This document shows, one piece after another, positions 51,337 through 59,580 of a DNA stretch of 64,000 nucleotides. Made by a program: the position numbers and the translations under genes. This stretch comes from Betaproteobacteria bacterium (GTDB lineage Bacteria; Pseudomonadota; Gammaproteobacteria; Burkholderiales; Casimicrobiaceae). Within the stretch, counting starts at the first letter, position 1, and each line of letters begins with the position of its first letter. Where the stretch lies: the NCBI GenBank assembly GCA_016717855.1, contig JADKEV010000026.1:1-64000 (forward strand), in the 5' to 3' direction. The notes below the pieces were generated by a model that worked only from the letters and a program-made list of their open reading frames with translations, was not told the origin of the DNA and ran no database searches.

Positions 51337-51669
51337 TCAGTAGTATGGCGCGCTGGTGCGCCGGAACGTGCGTTCGATCCACCTGGTCGCCGCGTTCAGC
51401 GCCTTGGCCCATGCGGAATGCCGGCCGTCGTTCGCCGCGGGTGCGGCGATGCGCAGCGTCGACGGCGCCTCGGCGTACACCAGCGTGCGGCCGTTGCGCT
51501 CGATGGTCCACGACTCGCCCGCGCCCAGCACGATGTCGCGCCGGTCGCCATCCATCGTGATCCACAGGCAGCCCTTGTCCAGCAGCGCGGTCGCGCCGGC
51601 GGCGTCGATCAGCTCGATCGTGTCCCGGCGGTTCAGGAGCAGCGCGGAGTTGTTGGCGACGAGTTGCAT
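51337..51669 (-). CDS. DUF2917 protein
   Basis: 110 residues. LDKGCLWITMDGDRRDIVLG and GESWTIERNGRTLVYAE are the DUF2917 cupin-like pattern. The function is unknown. It is divergent from a LysR-type regulator gene 143 bases away, a pairing often seen in betaproteobacteria, and is probably the main target of that regulator. Confidence 0.85.
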   Translation of the reverse strand: MQLVANNSALLLNRRDTIELIDAAGATALLDKGCLWITMDGDRRDIVLGAGESWTIERNGRTLVYAEAPSTLRIAAPAANDGRHSAWAKALNAATRWIERTFRRTSAPYY

Positions 51670-51683
51670 GTTCGGTTCCTTTC

Positions 51684-51700
51684 TGCATGCGTATAATGCA
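51684..51700. promoter_or_regulatory. LysR-type operator overlapping a -10 box
   Basis: TGCAT-N7-ATGCA (51684-51700) is a perfect inverted repeat of the T-N11-A type in the DUF2917/LysR intergenic region, 15 bases from the DUF2917 start. TATAAT at 51692-51697 is a consensus -10 for rightward transcription towards the LysR gene; no good -35 stands 16-18 bases upstream, consistent with a regulated promoter. Confidence 0.55.
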
Positions 51701-51812
51701 TGCTATGTTCGTCGGTCCGGAAGGGGTTGCCCCGGTAGTACAGCAGCAGTATCGACGCGGCGCGGGGGGCCGGTCAAACGACAAATGGACACTTCCTGCA
51801 TGAGGTTTTAGC

Positions 51813-52886
51813 ATGCCAAATCCCCGTGAAATCCCGTCGCTCGACTTCCTGAAAGGCTTCGACGCCACCGCGCGCCACCTGAGCTTCACGCTGGCTGCGC
51901 AGGAAATGTTCCTCACGCAGTCGGCGCTCAGCCGGCAGATCAAGACGCTGGAGGAGCAGGTCGGCCATCCGCTGTTCGTGCGCGGGCATCGCGAGCTCCG
52001 GCTGACCGAGGCGGGCGCCGCGCTGCAGCCGGTGGTGCGCGCCGTGCTGGCGGATCTCGCGCGCGCCGTGACCGCGATTCGGAACCGGCATGGCGCGCGC
52101 CGCGTCAACCTGTCGACGACGATTCCCTTCGCGAGCCTGTGGCTGATACCCCGGCTGCCGCGATTCCGGCAGGCGCATCCGGACGTCGAGGTCTTCGTGT
52201 CGGCAGACACGCAGCTGGTCGACCTGGAGCGCGGTGAGATCGACGTCGCGGTGCGCTATGCGCCGGAGGACCGGGCGCCCGCCAACGCCACGCGGCTGTT
52301 CGGCGAACGCGTCGTGCCGGTGGTGAGCCCGGCCTTGTTGCGCGACCGGCGGCGGCCGCTGCGCAAGCTCGAGGATCTGGCCGGCCACGTGCTGCTGCAT
52401 CTGGAAGACCCGCTGGGCCGCTGGCCGTGGATGGACTGGAGCACCTGGCTCACGTCGTCGGGCGTGCCGGACCTGAAGCCCGCGGGCAACCTCCGCTTCA
52501 GTCAGTACGACCTGCTGCTGCAAGCGGCGCTGAGCGGGCAGGGCGTCGCGCTGGGACGCAGCCCCCTGATCGACCATGCGGTGGCGCGCGGCGAACTGGT
52601 GATGCCGTTTCCGAAGCGCTACGACTCGCCGCGCGGCTACTTCGCGATGCGCGGCGCGCAGGCGGCGGGACGCACCGAGGTCCGGCAGTTCATCGCCTGG
52701 CTGTGCGCGGAGGCGGCGGCGGGAGGAGACGCGGGCCCCTCTGACCCTGACGGTGGCGCGGGAGCCAACCTGCGGCAGGAGGGGCAACGCAAGGGCAAGC
52801 CGCGACCGGCGCCACGGCGGAGCGCAGCGGCGCGGCGCAATGCGAAAAACAAGACCAGGATCAACATCAAGTCGAACATCGGTTGA
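51813..52886 (+). CDS. LysR-family transcriptional regulator, GcvA-like, with basic C-terminal tail
   Basis: 357 residues. The N-terminal winged helix (residues 8-68: FDATARHLSFTLAAQEMFLT, SALSRQIKTLEEQVGHPLFV) is followed by a co-inducer domain (VNLSTTIPFASLWLIPRLPRF, RYAPEDRAPANATRLFGERV). The family core ends near residue 300. An extra about 55-residue Arg/Lys-rich tail follows (RPAPRRSAAARRNAKNKTR), absent from usual homologues. It may be real or result from a frame change near the end, since the Gly/Ala-rich segment at 52710-52760 is low complexity. It is divergent from DUF2917, which it probably regulates. Confidence 0.88.
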   Translation: MPNPREIPSLDFLKGFDATARHLSFTLAAQEMFLTQSALSRQIKTLEEQVGHPLFVRGHRELRLTEAGAALQPVVRAVLADLARAVTAIRNRHGARRVNLSTTIPFASLWLIPRLPRFRQAHPDVEVFVSADTQLVDLERGEIDVAVRYAPEDRAPANATRLFGERVVPVVSPALLRDRRRPLRKLEDLAGHVLLHLEDPLGRWPWMDWSTWLTSSGVPDLKPAGNLRFSQYDLLLQAALSGQGVALGRSPLIDHAVARGELVMPFPKRYDSPRGYFAMRGAQAAGRTEVRQFIAWLCAEAAAGGDAGPSDPDGGAGANLRQEGQRKGKPRPAPRRSAAARRNAKNKTRINIKSNIG

Positions 52887-52996
52887 CCGCATCTGCCGGA
52901 CTGCGCGATACTTTGTGAGGGCTTGCAAAGCCTCCGTTCTCATTGGTCCGGCAGTGCACTCTCAGGCCATCGCCCCTCAATCCTCGACACGCTTCC

Positions 52997-53461
52997 ATGA
53001 AAATCCTCCTCGCCGCCGACGGCTCCGCGTTCACGCGGATCGCCGCACAACACCTGGTCAACCATATCGAATGGTTTGCGAAGGTGCCCGAAATCCATAT
53101 CGTCCACGTGCATCCGCCGATGCCATATCCCGGCGCCGCGGCAAGAGCCGGCAAGGCCGCCGTGGCGAAATACCATCGCGAGGAAAGCGAAGGCGCGCTG
53201 GCGGTGGCCGAGAAGGTGCTGGTCAAGGCGGGCCTCGCTTACATCTCTTACTGGCTGGTAGGCGAAGTCGCCCGTGAACTCGCGACCTATGCCAGGGCGC
53301 GAGATATCGACCTCGTCGTCATGGGTTCGCACGGCCACGGCGCGCTGGCCAGTCTCGCGCTCGGCTCGGTCGCGACCAAGTGCATCGCAACGCTTGAGGT
53401 ACCCATCATGATCGTGCGCAAGGCGCCGCGCCGGAAATCCCCCCCGAAGTCCGCTCTGTAG
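52997..53461 (+). CDS. Universal stress protein, UspA family
   Basis: 154 residues. MKILLAADGSAFTRIAAQHL is the first strand and loop; VVMGSHGHGALASLALGSVATK is the ATP-binding G-2x-G-9x-G(S) type signature, which suggests an ATP-binding member. A basic C-terminal tail (KAPRRKSPPKS) follows. The start was chosen at 52997 because longer starts add residues before the conserved MKIL strand. No operon partner is apparent. Confidence 0.92.
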   Translation: MKILLAADGSAFTRIAAQHLVNHIEWFAKVPEIHIVHVHPPMPYPGAAARAGKAAVAKYHREESEGALAVAEKVLVKAGLAYISYWLVGEVARELATYARARDIDLVVMGSHGHGALASLALGSVATKCIATLEVPIMIVRKAPRRKSPPKSAL

Positions 53462-53521
53462 TTCGCACGGTCGCGCGCGCGGCAGCCGTGCGCGCCACGC
53501 CCAATTTCACGAAGGATCGCC

Positions 53522-54964
53522 ATGACCGCCAGCACATTCCGCAACTACATCGCCGGCGAATGGGTCGCCGGCGCCACCGTCACCGTCAACAGGAATCCGT
53601 CCGATGTGAGCGACGTCATCGGCGAGTATGCGCAGGCCGACGCCGCGCAGGCGGGGGCCGCGATCGCCGCCGCGAAGCAGGCGTTTCCAGCGTGGGCGAC
53701 CGGCTCGATCCAGGAACGCGCGAACATCCTTGATCGCGCGGGCAACGAAATCCTGGCGCGCAAGGACGAGCTGGGCCGCCTGTTGTCGCGCGAGGAAGGC
53801 AAGACGCTGCCCGAAGGCGTGGGCGAGGCGATGCGCGCCGGCAACATCTTCAAGTTCTTCGCCGGCGAAGTGCTGCGGACGGGCGGCGAGAAGATCCCGT
53901 CGGTGCGGCCCGGCGTGGATGTCGAGGTGACGCGCGAACCGCTCGGCGTCATCGGCCTGATCACGCCGTGGAACTTCCCCATCGCCATTCCCGCGTGGAA
54001 GCTCGCGCCCGCGCTGGCGTACGGCAACACCGTCGTGATGAAGCCCGCGGACCTGGTGCCCGGCTGCGCCTGGGCGCTGGCCGACATACTGGCCAGGGCC
54101 GGGCTGCCGGCCGGCGTGTTCAACCTGGTGATGGGGCGGGGCTCCGTCGTCGGCGAGGCGATGGTCGCGCATCCGGACGTCGCGGGACTCAGCTTCACCG
54201 GATCGGTGGCGACTGGCCGCGGCATCGCGGCGAAGGCGATCGCGCGGATGGCCAAGGTCCAGCTCGAGATGGGCGGCAAGAATCCGCTGGTCGTCCTCGA
54301 CGACGCGGATCTGGCGACCGCGGTCAATTGCGCGGTGCAGGGCGCGTACTTCTCCACCGGCCAGCGCTGCACGGCGTCCTCGCGGCTGATCGTCACCGAG
54401 GGCATCCACGACCGCTTCGTCGCGGCGGTGAAGGACAAGCTCGCCGCCCTCAAGGTCGACGACGCGCTCGCACCCGGCACCGATCTCGGGCCCGTGGTCG
54501 ATCAAAGTCAACTCGATACCGACCTCTCCTATATCGAGGTCGGCCGCGGCGAAGGCGCCAAGCTAGCGTTCGGCGGCGAGCGCCTGGGCAAAGCCAAGGA
54601 GGGTTACTACCTCGCGCCGGCATTGTTCACCGAGGCCACCAACGCGATGCGCATCGCGCGCGAGGAAATATTCGGCCCCGTTGCCGCCGTCATTCGCGCC
54701 AAAAACTACGATGAAGCGCTGGCGATCGCCAACGACACCCCGTTCGGGTTGTGCTCGGGCATAGTCACGAATTCGCTCAAGCACGCCGCGCACTTCAAGC
54801 GCCATGCCGAAGCGGGGATGGTGATGGTCAACCTGCCCACCGCCGGCGTCGACTATCACGTGCCGTTCGGCGGCCGCAAGGGTTCCAGCTACGGTCCGCG
54901 CGAGCAGGGCCGGTACGCGGCGGAGTTCTACACGGTGGTCAAGACGGCGTACATCGCGCCCTGA
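53522..54964 (+). CDS. Aldehyde dehydrogenase, alpha-ketoglutarate-semialdehyde (2,5-dioxovalerate) type
   Basis: 480 residues with AAGGA before the ATG. The catalytic Cys is in FSTGQRCTASSRL and the Glu in QLEMGGKNPLVVL; the NAD site has TPWNFPIAIPAWKLAPAL and FTGSVATG. The segment AGMVMVNLPTAGVDYHVPFGGRKGSSYGPREQG near the C-terminus is characteristic of the KGSA dehydrogenase branch. It converts 2-oxoglutarate semialdehyde to 2-oxoglutarate, the last step of oxidative (Weimberg-type) pentose and uronate routes. The dehydratases of these routes are absent from the window. Confidence 0.88.
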   Translation: MTASTFRNYIAGEWVAGATVTVNRNPSDVSDVIGEYAQADAAQAGAAIAAAKQAFPAWATGSIQERANILDRAGNEILARKDELGRLLSREEGKTLPEGVGEAMRAGNIFKFFAGEVLRTGGEKIPSVRPGVDVEVTREPLGVIGLITPWNFPIAIPAWKLAPALAYGNTVVMKPADLVPGCAWALADILARAGLPAGVFNLVMGRGSVVGEAMVAHPDVAGLSFTGSVATGRGIAAKAIARMAKVQLEMGGKNPLVVLDDADLATAVNCAVQGAYFSTGQRCTASSRLIVTEGIHDRFVAAVKDKLAALKVDDALAPGTDLGPVVDQSQLDTDLSYIEVGRGEGAKLAFGGERLGKAKEGYYLAPALFTEATNAMRIAREEIFGPVAAVIRAKNYDEALAIANDTPFGLCSGIVTNSLKHAAHFKRHAEAGMVMVNLPTAGVDYHVPFGGRKGSSYGPREQGRYAAEFYTVVKTAYIAP

Positions 54965-54974
54965 GCGTTCGACG

Positions 54975-55916
54975 CTAGGGCTCGGCTTGCGGCGCCGGCA
55001 CGTCGGCGCGCGTCCGGTCGCGGCGCACCAGCACGTTGTTGACGACCAGCGCGCCGACGACCAGCAGCGCGCCCGTCACTTCGATCAGCGTAAAGCGCTG
55101 TCCTTCCAGGAAGCGGACCGCGAACGTGGCGACCGGCATCAGGTTGAGCAGCAGCGCCGCGTTGAGGCCGCCGATGCGCTGGTTGCCGGCGTTCCAGAGC
55201 AGCATCGCCACGACGATGCCGACCAGCCCCAGGTATGACACCTGCGGGGCGACCGACCACACGGCCGCCGCCGTCGGCGGCACGAGCAGGCCGCTCAGCC
55301 ACCCCACCGCTGCGAGCGCGAAAATGAACACCGCGGCTGGCAGCATGGTCAGGTAGGTGAAGCGCATCGACGTCCAGTGCCGGTACCGCGCGGCCGACAG
55401 CGTATAGCTGACCCAGCAGCACGCAGCGGCAAATGCCAGCAGGTTGCCCAGCAGCTCGCGCGGACCGAGTGCCAACTGCGGCTCGCCCTTGGTCACGACC
55501 AGGACCACGCCGGTGAACGCCAGCGCGATGCAGATCTGCGTGGAGGCGGCGGGCCGGCGGCCGCGCATCCACCAGTCGGCCAGCGCGGCCAGCGTCGGCT
55601 GCAAGGCCAGGATGACGACCACGTTCTCCGGCAGCGTATAGGAGAGGCCCCAGAGCATGAGCAGCGCCGAGGCAGACATGCCGACGATGCCGACGATGGC
55701 CACGCGCCAGAACTGGCCTTCGTAGTCGAACGCGGCGCGTCCTTCGCGGAAGAGGAAGATCGGCGTCAGCACGACCAGGGCGATGCCGTAGCGCGCCACG
55801 TTTGCGGCGACCGAGTCCATCGCGGAGAACGCGGCTTTGGCGATCGGCAACTGGGCACCCCACAAGGTGACGGCGATCAGTCCGTACACGAGACCGCGGG
55901 TGAAGGAGATGCTCAT
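54975..55916 (-). CDS. EamA/DMT-family transporter
   Basis: 313 residues with about ten predicted helices in two EamA repeats (first LVYGLIAVTLWGAQLPIAKAAF; second after QLALGPRELLGNLLAFAAACCW). The PTLAALADWWMRGRRPAAST loop between helices 4 and 5 is typical of the family. It is a metabolite exporter or importer of unknown substrate, convergent with the aldehyde dehydrogenase gene with 10 bases between. Confidence 0.9.
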   Translation of the reverse strand: MSISFTRGLVYGLIAVTLWGAQLPIAKAAFSAMDSVAANVARYGIALVVLTPIFLFREGRAAFDYEGQFWRVAIVGIVGMSASALLMLWGLSYTLPENVVVILALQPTLAALADWWMRGRRPAASTQICIALAFTGVVLVVTKGEPQLALGPRELLGNLLAFAAACCWVSYTLSAARYRHWTSMRFTYLTMLPAAVFIFALAAVGWLSGLLVPPTAAAVWSVAPQVSYLGLVGIVVAMLLWNAGNQRIGGLNAALLLNLMPVATFAVRFLEGQRFTLIEVTGALLVVGALVVNNVLVRRDRTRADVPAPQAEP

Positions 55917-55985
55917 GCGTGCGCGGGCAGTCGCAACCCGGCGTCCGCGCCGCGCGGCCGGGCGGACTTCATGGCGGGCCGCGGG

Positions 55986-57158
55986 TCAGAATTCGAGACT
56001 GACACTGACCGAGCCAAAGCCGTGGTGGCGCGCTTCGCCCTCGAATTCGCGCGTCCGCACGTAGTGCGCGTACGCCAGCTTGCCGCTCGGAAAGGCATCG
56101 AACCTGGGCCACGTGTACGCCATCCCGTACGCGATGTCGCCGACCAGCCGCCGCTTCTGCACGGCGTGGCTGGTCCGGATCGTGTTGCCGTCGAGAAAGA
56201 TGTTGTTGGCCACCACGCGGCCGTCGAACGACGCGAAGAAGTGAAAGCTGTGCTGGTGGTAGACGCGCTCGAGCCGCGCGCCCGCGCGCGGCGCGGCGTT
56301 GTCGCCGCCGGGCCGGATCGACGACGTGCCGAAGTCGTCGGGCAGCCGCCACCCGGCGCGCAGTTCGCCGCCGACGTTGATGTAGCTCGCGACGTTGCCG
56401 ACCGAGACGCCGAAGTGCGGGATGATCTGCGCCGCCAGACCTTCGGCGGAGCCGCCCGAGGCCCCCGCGTCGCCGGGCGTTCCGAAAGAGCCAATGGTCA
56501 GCGCCGACGGTCGCAGCTTGCGCTCCCACACCAGTTGCATCCCGAATTCGTCGCCGAGTTGGTTGTCCCAGCCATGAAAGCGGTCGATCCCCCGCAGCCG
56601 ATGCACCAGATCCTGCGTCTGTTGTGCGTACGCATGGCGGCCCACGATCCCGATGTCGAGTTCTACGGTGTCCAGCGTCGGCGTGGCCGCTTTTCCAGGC
56701 GGATCGAAGCGCGCGTTGTAACCCAGTCCCAGGTAGGTCCAGCCGGCATAGGGCCGGTCCTTGAGATCGACGGTCGTGAGTTCCGGGTCCGCCGGCGTGT
56801 ACATGGCCTGGCCGACAGTGACGATCATGTTGATCGACGTGGTCTTCTCGGGATGGAACCACTCGACCACGCGGCGGAGCCGGTCGTTCGAGCAGCGTAT
56901 CCAGACCGGCAGCAGCGGGTCGTTGAAGTCGGTCAGGTTGGGCGAGGTCCAGGTGAACTTCACGCCGTTGGTGTACTGCGCATCGGTGCCGTCGAACAAG
57001 TCGTTCTCGACCTGGAACGAAAAGACACTCGAGCGCGTGGGGGCTCCGGGGCGCGCGGCGTCGCAATCGGCGGCCGCCGGCTGCGCGTGGGCGGTGGCGG
57101 CGAGAAGGATGAGCAGGCCGGCCGCGGCGGCATCGAGCAGGGTGGAAAAGGGCTTCAT
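55986..57158 (-). CDS. Lipid A deacylase LpxR family (DUF2219) outer-membrane protein
   Basis: 390 residues. A signal peptide (LLDAAAAGLLILLAATAHA) is followed by FSFQVENDLFDGTDAQYTNG, the LpxR active-site strand with Asn and Asp/Thr residues. Further family segments are DLKDRPYAGWTYLGLGYN and VVANNIFLDGN. The C-terminus VSVSLEF ends in Phe, typical of outer-membrane beta-barrels. LpxR removes the 3'-acyloxyacyl group from lipid A and is calcium-dependent. Function is by family only. It starts 70 bases before the EamA transporter gene on the same strand. Confidence 0.85.
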   Translation of the reverse strand: MKPFSTLLDAAAAGLLILLAATAHAQPAAADCDAARPGAPTRSSVFSFQVENDLFDGTDAQYTNGVKFTWTSPNLTDFNDPLLPVWIRCSNDRLRRVVEWFHPEKTTSINMIVTVGQAMYTPADPELTTVDLKDRPYAGWTYLGLGYNARFDPPGKAATPTLDTVELDIGIVGRHAYAQQTQDLVHRLRGIDRFHGWDNQLGDEFGMQLVWERKLRPSALTIGSFGTPGDAGASGGSAEGLAAQIIPHFGVSVGNVASYINVGGELRAGWRLPDDFGTSSIRPGGDNAAPRAGARLERVYHQHSFHFFASFDGRVVANNIFLDGNTIRTSHAVQKRRLVGDIAYGMAYTWPRFDAFPSGKLAYAHYVRTREFEGEARHHGFGSVSVSLEF

Positions 57159-57406
57159 CGGCAGTCGTTGGGTCGGCAGCGTCCCGCGGCGGCGGGACTG
57201 GGGGAGGGGCGGAATAGCGATCGGGCAGTGCGCAGTTTAAACCATGCGCATGCGGCGGGTCGCTTCGGCGCGGCGCGGGACCGTGGGCCGCCGAAGCGGG
57301 GAGCGTGGGCGGCTCGACGTTTTGGAGCCAAGAGCGTACGCTGGCGCACGCAGCCGCCGTGCCTGCGCCGCGGCGCGTCCGACAAGACTCAGGGAAGGGA
57401 GTGGTC

Positions 57407-57985
57407 ATGCACAAACGAATCATGCCGTTGATCGTCGCATCGTTTTCCGGCGCGTTCGCGCTGCTCGCGGGGCCGGCCGCGGCCGAGGACATGTGGGATG
57501 GATTCCTCTGCTGCAACTACCGCTACGAGAGCGACTGGATGAGCGATTCCAACTACACCGGCTATCCGCTGATGCCCGTGGGCACGCCGACGAAGATCAC
57601 CGACTACGGCCGGTATCGCGTGTTCACCGAGATGGGCGGCCGGAAGATGCGCATCGGCAACGACTATAGCCGCAGCCTGTCGAACGTCGATTTCGCGAAA
57701 CGAATCGTCGTCAAGGACGACCCGAAGCTCAAGATCGCGAAGTATCCGCTGCGCATCCAGCAGGCGATCGCCGCGGCGCGGCTGGTGCCGGGGATGACCA
57801 GGGAGCAAGTGATCATGTCGATCGGCTATCCGATTTTCGGCGAGAATCCGTCGCTCGATGCGCCGGTCTGGCGGTACTGGCTGACCAGCTTCGAGGAGTT
57901 CCAGGTGAACTGGGACGACAAGGGCGTGGTCGCCTCGGTCACCGGGATACCTACTGTGCTTTCGCGGGTGTATACGGCGCAATGA
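57407..57985 (+). CDS. Exported SmpA/BamE-domain-like protein
   Basis: 192 residues from 57407, with AGGGAAGGGA upstream. A signal peptide (residues 1-26, ending AAA) is followed by a Cys-Cys-containing N-terminal part (DMWDGFLCCNYRYES). The C-terminal part has VPGMTREQVIMSIGYPIFGE and PVWRYWLTSFEEFQV, the SmpA/OmlA (BamE) pattern VxxGMTxxQVxxxxGxP. No lipobox is present at the signal cleavage site, so it is not an ordinary BamE. An envelope role is inferred. Confidence 0.65.
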   Translation: MHKRIMPLIVASFSGAFALLAGPAAAEDMWDGFLCCNYRYESDWMSDSNYTGYPLMPVGTPTKITDYGRYRVFTEMGGRKMRIGNDYSRSLSNVDFAKRIVVKDDPKLKIAKYPLRIQQAIAAARLVPGMTREQVIMSIGYPIFGENPSLDAPVWRYWLTSFEEFQVNWDDKGVVASVTGIPTVLSRVYTAQ

Positions 57986-58016
57986 TCGGATGACAACGGC
58001 GCTGGCCGCGTCGCGC

Positions 58017-58361
58017 CTACCTGATCATCAGCAGCGCCTTGATCCGGGCCCGGACCGCCAGCACGACAGCCTCGGGAACGGTTCCCTTTTTCCTTGCCCG
58101 GCGCACTTTCCAGTCCAGTGACTTCACCTGATCCGAAAGCACGACACACTCCTGACTGCCCACCTGTGCCTTGACCTCGAACGGATAGCCTTTGACCTTT
58201 GTCGACAGGGGGCAGCAGATCGACAAGCCAGCCTTCCCATTGTAGAGCGCGGGACTCAAGACCAGCGCCGGACGATGTCCGGCTTGCTCGTGACCCGCCT
58301 GGGAGTCGAACTGCAGCCAGACAACATCACCGGCATCAGGCACATAGGCCCGGCTCGCCAT
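58017..58361 (-). CDS. mazF: Type II toxin, MazF endoribonuclease
   Basis: 114 residues. GDVVWLQFDSQAGHEQAGHR followed by PALVLSPALYN is the MazF/PemK RNA-binding loop and core. SDQVKSLDWKVRRARKKGTV is the conserved C-terminal helix. Family members cut single-stranded mRNA at short sequences. The ATG overlaps the antitoxin stop (TAATG). Confidence 0.93.
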   Translation of the reverse strand: MASRAYVPDAGDVVWLQFDSQAGHEQAGHRPALVLSPALYNGKAGLSICCPLSTKVKGYPFEVKAQVGSQECVVLSDQVKSLDWKVRRARKKGTVPEAVVLAVRARIKALLMIR

Positions 58362-58600
58362 TACAGCGCTTCCCTGCCGACGGGCTCGCCAAAATTGACT
58401 TCATCGTGAATGTTCTCGCGGGTGATGCCGGCAACGAGATCTTCGAGTTTGAAGTCGAGCTTGTCGGCGGCCTCGATGAGGATGCGTCCTTTGGACGCTT
58501 TGAGCGTCACGCGCTGTTCGATTCCGAAAGACGCGGCCTTCATTGCCGCCGAACCGAGCCGCACTGCAGGGCTGTTGCCCCATTTCCTGATGATGGCCAT
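58361..58600 (-). CDS. mazE: Type II antitoxin, MazE (AbrB-fold)
   Basis: 79 residues from 58600. MAIIRKWGNSPAVRLGSAAM is the MazE swapped-hairpin DNA-binding start (IxKWGNSxAVRL), with a C-terminal toxin-binding part (FKLEDLVAGITRENIHDEVN). An in-frame ATG 48 bases earlier is less likely because the family begins at the MAI segment. It binds and neutralises the toxin encoded downstream and represses the pair. Confidence 0.93.
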   Translation of the reverse strand: MAIIRKWGNSPAVRLGSAAMKAASFGIEQRVTLKASKGRILIEAADKLDFKLEDLVAGITRENIHDEVNFGEPVGREAL

Positions 58601-58804
58601 GATCGTCTTCCCCGCACTTCGACGTGACTGTAGATACATGCTGTCCATGATCGTGTTTCACCGCGCTCCGCCGCCACTGCCCTGCCGCCGCCAGTACTTG
58701 GAAATAGCGTCACTGGCGTGCGCGTCAATCGAACTGCGCCTCCCGCAGCCGCCTGATCGGCGACGACGGCGCCCCTTGGCGCGCGCTGGCGCCCACCACT
58801 CCGC

Positions 58805-59179
58805 TCAGGCCTTCCGTGTGGACCGGCGCAGGTACGTTTCGATGCCCGCGAGCGCAAACGTGCCCTTCTCCAGATGCCCGATCATCCATTTGTGGATCGC
58901 CAACGGCTTTGCGACCAGCCGAATCCCGTTGATGCGGAGGAACACATCCACCGCGCCGAAGGCAACACGCTTGTTGCCGTCGACGAAGGGATGGTTCATG
59001 GCAAGGCTCTCGAAGAGCGCTGCCGCTTCGGCGATGTTATCCACGTAATGGCCGCTTTGAGGACGGAAAAGCGCGGATTCGAGAGCGCCCATGTCGCGAA
59101 CCCCGTCGGCACCCCCGAAACGCTCGATCATCACGCGATGAATCAGCAAGACTTCGAGGGGAGTGAGGTACTTCGTCAC
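58805..59179 (-). CDS. doc: Type II toxin, death-on-curing (Doc/Fic) family
   Basis: 124 residues. HPFVDGNKR (H63-R71) is the Doc version of the Fic motif, with Lys where AMPylating Fic proteins have Gly; Doc of phage P1 uses this site to phosphorylate EF-Tu. The N-terminal LTPLEVLLIHRVMIERFGG and YVDNIAEAAALFESLAMN are typical of Doc proteins. It overlaps the antitoxin stop by four bases (59176-59179). Confidence 0.92.
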   Translation of the reverse strand: MTKYLTPLEVLLIHRVMIERFGGADGVRDMGALESALFRPQSGHYVDNIAEAAALFESLAMNHPFVDGNKRVAFGAVDVFLRINGIRLVAKPLAIHKWMIGHLEKGTFALAGIETYLRRSTRKA

Positions 59180-59403
59180 TTGGCGAGTTCTTTGTACAAG
59201 ACCTCGTATTCAGCAAGGCTTTCTCCCAGAGCCGTCAGGACTTCCGGCCTGGGCGCACCACGCTTTCGCTTCTCGATGAAATCCCGAAGCGCTTCGTCGA
59301 CGATCGACTGGAACTGCCTGCCTTCCTTCACGGCAATGGCACGAACCTCCTCGAGCACGTCAGGATCGGCCTGGGTTGCAAACTTCTGGAGAGCGACCGC
59401 CAT
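59176..59403 (-). CDS. Antitoxin of the Doc module (ribbon-helix-helix-like)
   Basis: 75 residues from the ATG at 59403, preceded by CAGAGG; an in-frame ATG at 59427 lies inside the upstream palindrome and is less likely. A short strand (MAVALQKFATQAD) is followed by two helices (DVLEEVRAIAVKEGRQFQSI, VDEALRDFIEKRKRG), as in RHH antitoxins; the C-terminal PEVLTALGESLAEYEVLYKELAK would wrap the toxin. It is not a Phd-type antitoxin, the classical partner of Doc. Confidence 0.82.
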   Translation of the reverse strand: MAVALQKFATQADPDVLEEVRAIAVKEGRQFQSIVDEALRDFIEKRKRGAPRPEVLTALGESLAEYEVLYKELAK

Positions 59404-59423
59404 TTGGGCACCTCTGCCTGATT

Positions 59424-59439
59424 TCATGATAAATCATGA
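59424..59439. promoter_or_regulatory. Palindromic operator upstream of the Doc antitoxin
   Basis: TCATGAT-AA-ATCATGA is a perfect 7+7 inverted repeat 21 bases upstream of the antitoxin ATG. On the minus strand it follows TTGTCA at a distance that would place it over the -10 region. Autorepression by the RHH antitoxin is the expected use. Confidence 0.6.
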
Positions 59440-59523
59440 TATCAATTGACAACGGTCTTGCCAACCTCCGGCTCTCCGATGCCGCTGGTCGCCGGATCGG
59501 CGTGCCCTGCATCGCAGATCCGA

Positions 59524-59559
59524 TTGACATCTGACGCGCAACGCCTTACCACAGTAAGG
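59524..59559 (+). promoter_or_regulatory. Promoter and palindromic operator of the vapBC module
   Basis: TTGACA at 59524-59529 is a consensus -35; 17 bases later the -10 position reads TACCAC (weak). The -10 lies within the perfect inverted repeat CCTTAC-CACA-GTAAGG (59544-59559), which fits autorepression by the AbrB-type antitoxin. The vapB ATG is 22 bases after the repeat. Confidence 0.55.
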
Positions 59560-59580
59560 AATAACACTTATGGAGTTGTC

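Noticed and set aside
53464..53492. Possible terminator after the universal stress gene
   Set aside because: The 7-base stem (CGCACGG/CCGTGCG) has a 15-base alternating CG loop and no T-tract; too weak to call.
58601..58804. Remnant gene between mazE and doc
   Set aside because: The only open frame is Arg-rich and lacks a family pattern; the stretch is best read as the mazEF upstream region.
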